Positions 57,721 through 64,000 of a stretch of DNA of 64,000 nucleotides are shown here, in pieces; the first letter of the stretch is position 1, and each line of letters opens with the position of its first letter. This DNA is from Spinacia oleracea (lineage: Eukaryota > Streptophyta > Magnoliopsida > Caryophyllales > Amaranthaceae): positions 89,013,285-89,077,284 of the forward strand of contig NC_079488.1 in the NCBI RefSeq assembly GCF_020520425.1, written 5' to 3'. The notes beneath the pieces were generated by a model. It made no database searches, was not told the origin of the DNA, and saw only the letters and a program-made list of their open reading frames with translations. The translations under genes and the position numbers were made by a program.

Positions 57721-59936
57721 TCACCAGTATCGGTTTTAAACCTAGTGGTAGTTATACACTTGCCCTTTTATATCCTATAGGCTATATCCTAACCCTTTAA
57801 AAAGCAAGAGTTGCCCTCAATTTTTCTTAAGAATAGTGGAGTTACCATCATACCCTTGAATTCCTTCATGAAAAAAGTCATTTTCTCTTAAGAACAGTGT
57901 AATTACTGTTTCACCCTTTTTCCCTTTTCCCCATTTTTTAAAAACACGGACAACTGTCCATTTCAGTATCCTTTCTCTTTTCTGGTTGCTTCTCGAGTTC
58001 TCCTTTCCTGGTACCTATACTCCTCTTCTCTCTCCCATGGCATTGGTACCTCTCATATCCTCTTCTCTCTTACTTATCTTCTTCGATCTTATTTCCTCCT
58101 ACTCACATCCTGCTTTCTTTTTTGAATGATAATTTGTTTCCAAAATGATAAAACCTACAATCCCTAATTTGTTTACCCCAAAATAAATCGTTGTTCTCTC
58201 TCTTCTGATTCTCCCTTAATTCCTAATAACCCCTAATTTAATCGAAAATTTGATCGAATTTGCTCAAATCAATTTATCTCAGTTTGTAAGCTGGAAGAAT
58301 TTTGCGAAAATTATCCAATTTCTGTCAATTTCTGTCAAAATCTGCAATAGATCAGTATTCTGCTACAATTTTCCCAAGTTTCCCTCCTGAAGTATATTCT
58401 CTTTCTTTTCTAAGACAAAAGATATATCTGTATATTACAAGTACTTATGTACTGTCGTATTTATTAGTATTTCTATTATTTGTTTTGAACATATTGAGGT
58501 AAAGGAAAATGAAATGAATTAAAATCCTGAAGTAGAACTTAAAGCTAACACTAATGTTTCGACCTCCCATCATTCCCCCGCCCCCTTCTATTACATGTGT
58601 ATCAAATTTTATCTTTAAAGGGTTTTGATTTGGTCCAATGTTATCGAGTAATTCATAATGCAAAAATCTACTTGCTGCAAGGTGAATGGTCGATCTACAT
58701 GCATTTTCAAATATATTGAGGTACTGATCGTCATCTTGCCGTCATTGCTTATCTGATGTTCCAATACTTGAATTGGTTTTATTGTTTGATTTTGCGTTAT
58801 CTAATTCATTCCTTAACCCCTCCCACAATAATATCGATCATTTGCCATATTTTGACCCTAGTGAATTACATTAAACTTATGACAACTCAATTAATAGTGA
58901 GGAGTCAGGTCAATGATATCACATTATGTTGTGGCTTTTTATGATTTTTTTTTCAAACTCAATTATGATGTAGATGTTGCATACCATTTTTTCCATGTGA
59001 GCTTTAATCCTATGTATGTTTTTCTTAATCTCATTTTGTTCCCAATTGTTATACTTTTTGGATTGAGTTCAGGTATGCTATCAAGTATGAAAATGTTTGC
59101 TCTGTTTGGTGATAACTATTTTCCTGGATTGATTTTCAAGGTCAGGAAAGATATTTTATTTTCCATGGCCACTAAGTTTTTCCGATACACGTGTTACCGC
59201 TGTAAAAATAAATCAGTTGCATATTTGCATCATTGGATTTCTCTGGTTTTGGTTCAATTTTAGCCATAGCTGCCTTGGACTAGCTTGCTGATTATGTTGA
59301 ATTGATGTCCTGCTTTCTCTACCTGTAATTTGCAGGTTATGATGATCTGCCGTTGGATTTTTTATTGGGGTTTCCGATTCTGCAGTTGGGTTGGTGTTAT
59401 CTTTTATTACAGACTAATGAACAAACCTTTGAGGTCGGCAAGAGCTTTTCCGCATCTCCAAGCGCAATGCAATTTTGAAACAAGACATCGCTGAGGAATG
59501 AAGGTTTTCTTCCTCTCTTTTGTCCATGGTGCTTCTTGCTAAGATGCAAGTGTAAAATATATCGTTTACACGAATGTGTTTAACGACCATGTGTATGCCT
59601 TTCGCAAGGATTCCTTGGTTTTCTGAATCATTGCTTTAAAAAGCTTGTTATTAGTAACTCTAGGTACTGTGGTTGGGTTTTTTTGAGGAACATGGAGGAG
59701 TTTGAAATCTCATGTTCATAGAAAATTCCATACACCTTTGGCTTAATATTGTACCTCAAAACTATCAATTAATGTTACCTACATTGCAAACGTATCTGTG
59801 GTTTCTTATTGTCTATTACATGCAATCGTACTTCAGTAGTTTTCCTAACATTTACTATATTTCTTGCGTTTATCATAAAATTTTAAATGTTTGTCTTTTG
59901 CATAGTATTTTAACCAAACGAATTTGTATATCTTGG
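57721..59936 (+). other. region upstream of a Helitron end, with gene-like spliced-looking scraps
   Basis: CT-rich leader-like sequence near 57960-58110 and 58190-58230 and exon-like patches resemble pieces of a plant gene. One patch has an acceptor-like TTCAG before 59072, then GMLSSMKMFALFGDNYFPG, then a donor-like AAGGTCAGG. No family was recognised. Helitrons often carry captured gene fragments and one ends at 59967, but the 5' end was not found, so capture is only a possibility. Confidence 0.3.
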
Positions 59937-59967
59937 GGGACCGTGCGCGCACGGTCCCAACAACTAG
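59937..59967 (+). mobile_element. Helitron 3' end with a perfect 22-bp palindrome
   Basis: GGGACCGTGCGCGCACGGTCCC (two 11-bp arms) is followed by AACAACTAG and T. This matches a Helitron terminus with a long hairpin. Confidence 0.65.
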
Positions 59968-60700
59968 TTAAAATAAACTCGAACCCTTCTTTTTAGAAGA
60001 AACTAACTTGAACGTATATAGTTATATACAATAATTTTGACTAAACTTAACCTATTTGCTAGTTTGTAAAATCATACAAGACGCGTTTCACCTATGTTTA
60101 ATTAATACTCCATAGTATAGTTATACATTTACGCTTTAAAATGTTGAGATGACTAAATCAATTAGTTACTCGTAATCCCATATTAACTTTTTATATGTAT
60201 TGACTTGACAAAAACACACAATGACTTGGTTTAATAAAACTCAAATTTGAAATAAATTAATCATTAATTTTTACAATATAAGAAAATTTAATTACAAGGA
60301 TAAAATTTAACTAGACCTAATAGTAATCGGACGCAGTCTTAACCCGTGCCCAGGAGTGAACCGACCTGAATGTTAACCGACCTGATAATTATCCGATCTG
60401 AACTTGACCCGAACTCAAAAGTAACTGCTACATGTCCGACTCAAACCCGACTCGATATGACCCGAACCCCAAATTGTACCTAACCAAAATAAAACTCGAT
60501 TCGAACCCGACCTATACCCGAAATGAAAAAATAACCCGACATGACCCGACAATAAATCAACCTGATCGAACCTGACCTGAACCCGTGTGATAAATGACCC
60601 GACACGACCCGACCAGATCATGACCCGAGACCCGAGATGACCAGACCCGGACCCGACTCGAGTAACCGTTTTGAGAGATCTACCTCCAGCAGCTTCAACT
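59968..60700. other. spacer with CCCGACC-rich tract
   Basis: The tract at about 60340-60660 is rich in CCCGACC and AACCCGA words. It is bounded by TAGACCTAATAG near 60314 and GAGAGATCTA near 60674. The ends resemble the MULE-like MITE at 52218, but no duplication was found. Confidence 0.35.
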
Positions 60701-60702
60701 AT

Positions 60703-60895
60703 GGAGGCTAATTTAATTGATTTGAATATCGATTTAAATTGTGTAATTGAAGAAGAACTATATAATCACGAACATAACTACGAAGGTAATATTGTAATCC
60801 TAGTAAATACTAAGAATTATGGTATGAATTATACTAATTACGTAATTTTATTTTCTAGAAAATTTAGAGAATCATCCAAACTTATACGACATTGA
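60703..60895 (+). pseudogene. short DLN-rich coding scrap
   Basis: MEANLIDLNIDLNCVIEEEL starts at 60703 and the frame ends at 60895. The acidic DLN-type start looks like a real protein N-terminus, but no domain follows. It lies just before a possible Helitron 3' end (CTAG at 61045-61048), so it may be a captured exon. I do not recognise the parent gene. Confidence 0.25.
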
Positions 60896-61021
60896 AGATG
60901 AAACTAAATTTCAGCAAGTCATGATTGCAGATCATTCATTTGAACTTTGTGAACATTTTTTTTAATCTAATATTTATATTTATTGATAGTAATACAATTT
61001 TAAGTTTTTTTATATAATTCC

Positions 61022-61048
61022 GCACATATCGCGTGCATATAAGACTAG
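61022..61048 (+). mobile_element. possible Helitron 3' end
   Basis: A weak hairpin (GCAC...GTGC at 61022-61036) is followed by ATATAAGACTAG and T. The stem is short, so this is only a candidate. Confidence 0.4.
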
Positions 61049-61219
61049 TTGAATTAGATATTAAGAGCCATTAGATCCGATTGAATTGAACGCATGAGAT
61101 TGCTTCTCAATCTTCTCATTTTAAGTCCCCTTCTCATTCTGTCGTAGAATATTTCCTTAAAAGACGTTCGTTAATGATTTTTTTTTTTTTTTTTGCAATG
61201 TAGTTGCATTATATAGAGC

Positions 61220-61610
61220 ATGGTAATTAACTCCTAGTAAAAATTATCTCTTTTTATCTTTTACGAAGTATTTATTTATCTATTTGGACTCATAGCAACA
61301 TTTATCTCTTATCATCTTTTACCAATAATTGACTCTTATTACTTTTATCTCTTATTATCTATTAATTTACTACTCCAGTATTTATTTATCTATTTGGACT
61401 TCTAGCAAAAATGATCTCTTATTCCCTTTTACCAGTAGTTGACTCCTATTAAATTCACCTCTTATTATCTTTTATTGGGTCTTTATTTATCTATTTTTAT
61501 TTTAATAAATCAATAATAATATTAGTTATATATTTATTATCTTTTACCGGGTCCCTTTATTTATCTATTTTTATTTTAATAATAATAATATTAGTTATAT
61601 ATTTGATGAC
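61220..61610. repeat. degenerate tandem repeat (about 75-111 bp)
   Basis: TATTTATCTATTTGGACT and its variant TTTATTTATCTATTTTTATT recur near 61269, 61380, 61482 and 61558, with TCTCTTATTATCTTTTA words between. It is non-coding. Confidence 0.6.
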
Positions 61611-61891
61611 GTAGAAATTCTAAGTGGCGCTCCGAATGCTCTCCAAAAAACTCTCCTTTATATCTTATCGTGTGTAAATAAAAATTATAAAAAAATAATA
61701 TTTATAAAATATATATCTATACGAATCTAATATGACCCCACGTTACTACAATTTTCTTTATAAATCACAAAGACGGCCAAAGTCGTAGTGTAAATAATGT
61801 AAAAAATAAATTGATGCGATATTTACGAAACAGAGAATATATAAAGGAGACATATTTGCTGAACTATTAGAGCGCCATATAGGATTACTAA

Positions 61892-62611
61892 CTAGTGTGT
61901 GGCCCGGGCGTTGCCCCGGGTTTTGACTTTTATTCGGATTTATTTGTTGTAAATATGTTCCCACATAAATGATGTCGTCATAGAATTATGGGAGTGACAC
62001 AAGATTAGTGGCCGATTAGCAACCTTACCAAGCTGAAACCCCACATCCGAAAATCAAAACAAATTCGGATCCTTTTCTTCATCATTAGTTGATTCATTAC
62101 TCTGGATATTATCAGTACATCGTCCACCCAATGGAACTTTTATACCCATTGGTGGTCCCTATCACATTTTCTCCTCACATATAAGGAGAAAATGAGAGAG
62201 AGTTCACGGTGCACCCGTGTGCATGTATATTGTTCTATAATTACTCAACCACCGTAAATGTTTCTTCTCTTACCCCAGGATTTTTATTTATTTTTGAGGC
62301 TTAATCTAGGAAAATAATAATTGTACATTTATAAATGAAGTAATCATTCCCTTTTTTTGTATTCAATTTGTTATTTATTGTAAAAAGAACATATATGTTT
62401 ATATAGAAAAAATATAATATAAGTTGTAGTTGGTTAAGATGGTAGGAAGTGCAACATTTAACAAAGAGGTATGGTGTTCGATCCTTGCTACATGTTTTTT
62501 AATTGTCAATGACATGTCATGATGATGATTAATGGTGATGTGGCGTATTAAGGAGGGAAATACGTGACATGTATACGTTCTCAAGAACACCTTTTAATAT
62601 ATTAGTATAGA
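61892..62611 (-). mobile_element. non-autonomous Helitron (720 bp), both ends present
   Basis: On the minus strand it begins TCTATACTAATATATTAAAA after an A and ends with the hairpin CCCGGGGCAACGCCCGGG, CCACACACTAG and T. Start and end fit the Helitron A/T insertion rule. No long frame is present. Confidence 0.82.
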
Positions 62612-62719
62612 TGGCTTTGTCCAATGAAAAATAAGATTTCTAATCTAGTTTTGAATTAAAAAAACCGAGTGCCACGTAGATAATTAATTAGGTGCCACAT
62701 AGATATTTTAATTAATTAA

Positions 62720-62900
<181 letters not shown>

Positions 62901-64000
62901 TGTAGACACCTACTTTTGTCCCCATTCCCGAAAGGGAAGGTTCGATGATGAAAACGTAAATCTCCACTTGACAACGCATCTCCAATAAAATAACGAATCT
63001 CATTACCCCTTTTCATTTCACCCGAAACCTGCTATTTATAGAAACCTGCTATTTATGGAAACCTGCTAAAAATAGTAACTGCCGTACTGGGTAGTTGTTA
63101 AAAGTGGCAAGTCATAAAAGATAGAAACCTGTCAGAATTAGGTGTTGCACTCCAACATAAATCCTAAATGAGATAGAAATTGCGAGAGAATCCTATTCCT
63201 AATATGATTCGGAAGTAAGAGTCACGTATTAATTAAAATCCTAACGAGCCTAGAGTTCGTAACGGGCCCAGACGCATTCCGTCATAAAATTAATACGCAC
63301 TAAAAGACTCGATTAAAGTCTCATACACTCCGGATTCTAGGAATCCGAATCTGACTAAGAAAAACAGCCCAGACCCTATTTTCAACGCCTGGCTCTGGGC
63401 GCCGAAATCTTCGGCGCCCAGGCCTGGGCGCTGAAAATACTTGGTACGTGTTTTTTCCTAATTCCTCGTGGATTAGAGTTCTGTAATTCTATCTTTCCAC
63501 GAACTCTTTTCTATAAATAGGGCCTTAAGTTCGACGTGAAAAGGACACAACAACAACACACAATTATATTCTGAGTATTGACTCTAAACCCCTAAGCCTA
63601 AGCCTCACGCTGCAAAACTGATCACGCGTTCTGTCGCAATCGATCCATAAATCGAACAGAACGTATCCCGTCCCATAATTTGAGATTCGTTAAATAAAAG
63701 GAGAAATAGCAAAGTCAAAGTGGTTAGTTTTCTGAGAACCGTGACGCACCTCTCAAGGGTGCGTCGTAATGTGTCCCTTTTCCATGGTTTAATTGCTTTC
63801 CTCGCCCTTTTATGAACTGTTAAACTAACTAAATCTGATTGTTCGATCACGCTTAATAAATATGATATTTTTGGGAAATTGGATTATCATGCTAGGTCCC
63901 TTAAAACAATCTAAATCAGATAATCGCGCTCGATCTAGTCTTATATGTTGCATATTGTTAAAATCAACTCAGATTAGTTTAATAGTTAACGCATGTCCCT
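62901..64000 (+). repeat. long LTR, left end of an LTR retrotransposon (continues beyond window)
   Basis: It starts TGTAGACACCTACTTTTG at 62901. A TATA box (TATAAATA) lies at 63512-63519. A 12-bp-arm hairpin (CTGGGCGCCGAA, loop ATC) lies at 63395-63421. The stretch 63022-63073 repeats GAAACCTGCTATTTAT. The LTR runs to the window end without a clear terminus; superfamily is probably Ty3/gypsy but no domain is visible. Confidence 0.65.
63512..63519 (+). promoter_or_regulatory. TATA box of the right-hand LTR
   Basis: TATAAATA is followed by GGGCC and an ACAACAACAACAC-rich leader, a usual LTR promoter and R-region layout. Confidence 0.6.

Noticed and set aside
58302-59263. Hydrophobic frames in the 58-59 kb region as membrane protein genes
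   Set aside because: T-rich composition gives Phe/Leu/Ile frames; no conserved block.

Overview
The window is plant nuclear DNA. It has intron-containing genes of plant-restricted families (a LORELEI-like GPI-anchored protein, an RMA-type membrane RING ligase, a plastid CPBP protease), AT-rich spacers, and every main class of plant transposable element. Motifs such as CGGAGTA and the style of the long LTRs remind me of Caryophyllales (spinach, beet, campion), but that is an impression rather than a test. I see no viral, bacterial or CRISPR locus.

Layout. 1-6379 is the interior and 3' LTR of a damaged Ty1/copia retrotransposon. It sits inside the last preserved exon of a Ty3/gypsy Tat/Retand-type element whose remainder (6380-10062) has an antisense extra gene and a 3' LTR. 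That LTR ends about 370 bp before an LLG-type gene (10433-12239, +). A complete small Helitron (12829-13248) and spacer with a LINE scrap follow. Next come the RMA-type RING gene (5' UTR exon near 16.4 kb, CDS 19203-19931, +) and a four-exon zinc-finger gene (21503-23950, -). 24.7-31.4 kb is repeat territory: a foldback element, LINE RNase H debris, LTR-like remnants, and a thrice-repeated unit holding a mariner-type MITE whose empty site is also present. 31466-36177 (-) is a four-exon CPBP protease gene with a 5'-truncated LINE in intron 3.

36612-49161 is a complete Tat/Retand-type retrotransposon on the minus strand. It has 465-bp LTRs differing at one position, 5-bp target duplications (GAATC), gag-pol with two RNase H domains, an antisense three-exon extra gene, a 159-bp tandem array and an array of polypurine-tract-like repeats. 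It split a mariner-type MITE. 49.2-56 kb holds a hAT MITE, another mariner MITE, a MULE-like MITE with a 10-bp duplication, and a decayed hAT transposase gene carrying a SINE with a 17-bp duplication. 57-62.6 kb is Helitron-rich. The window ends inside a long LTR that starts at 62901.

The host genes look unrelated to each other. The most unusual material is in the two Tat/Retand copies: the same antisense gene with different intron numbers, one copy with a clear TATA box of its own, and a minisatellite whose unit repeats the element's polypurine tract. I found no convincing new multi-gene system.
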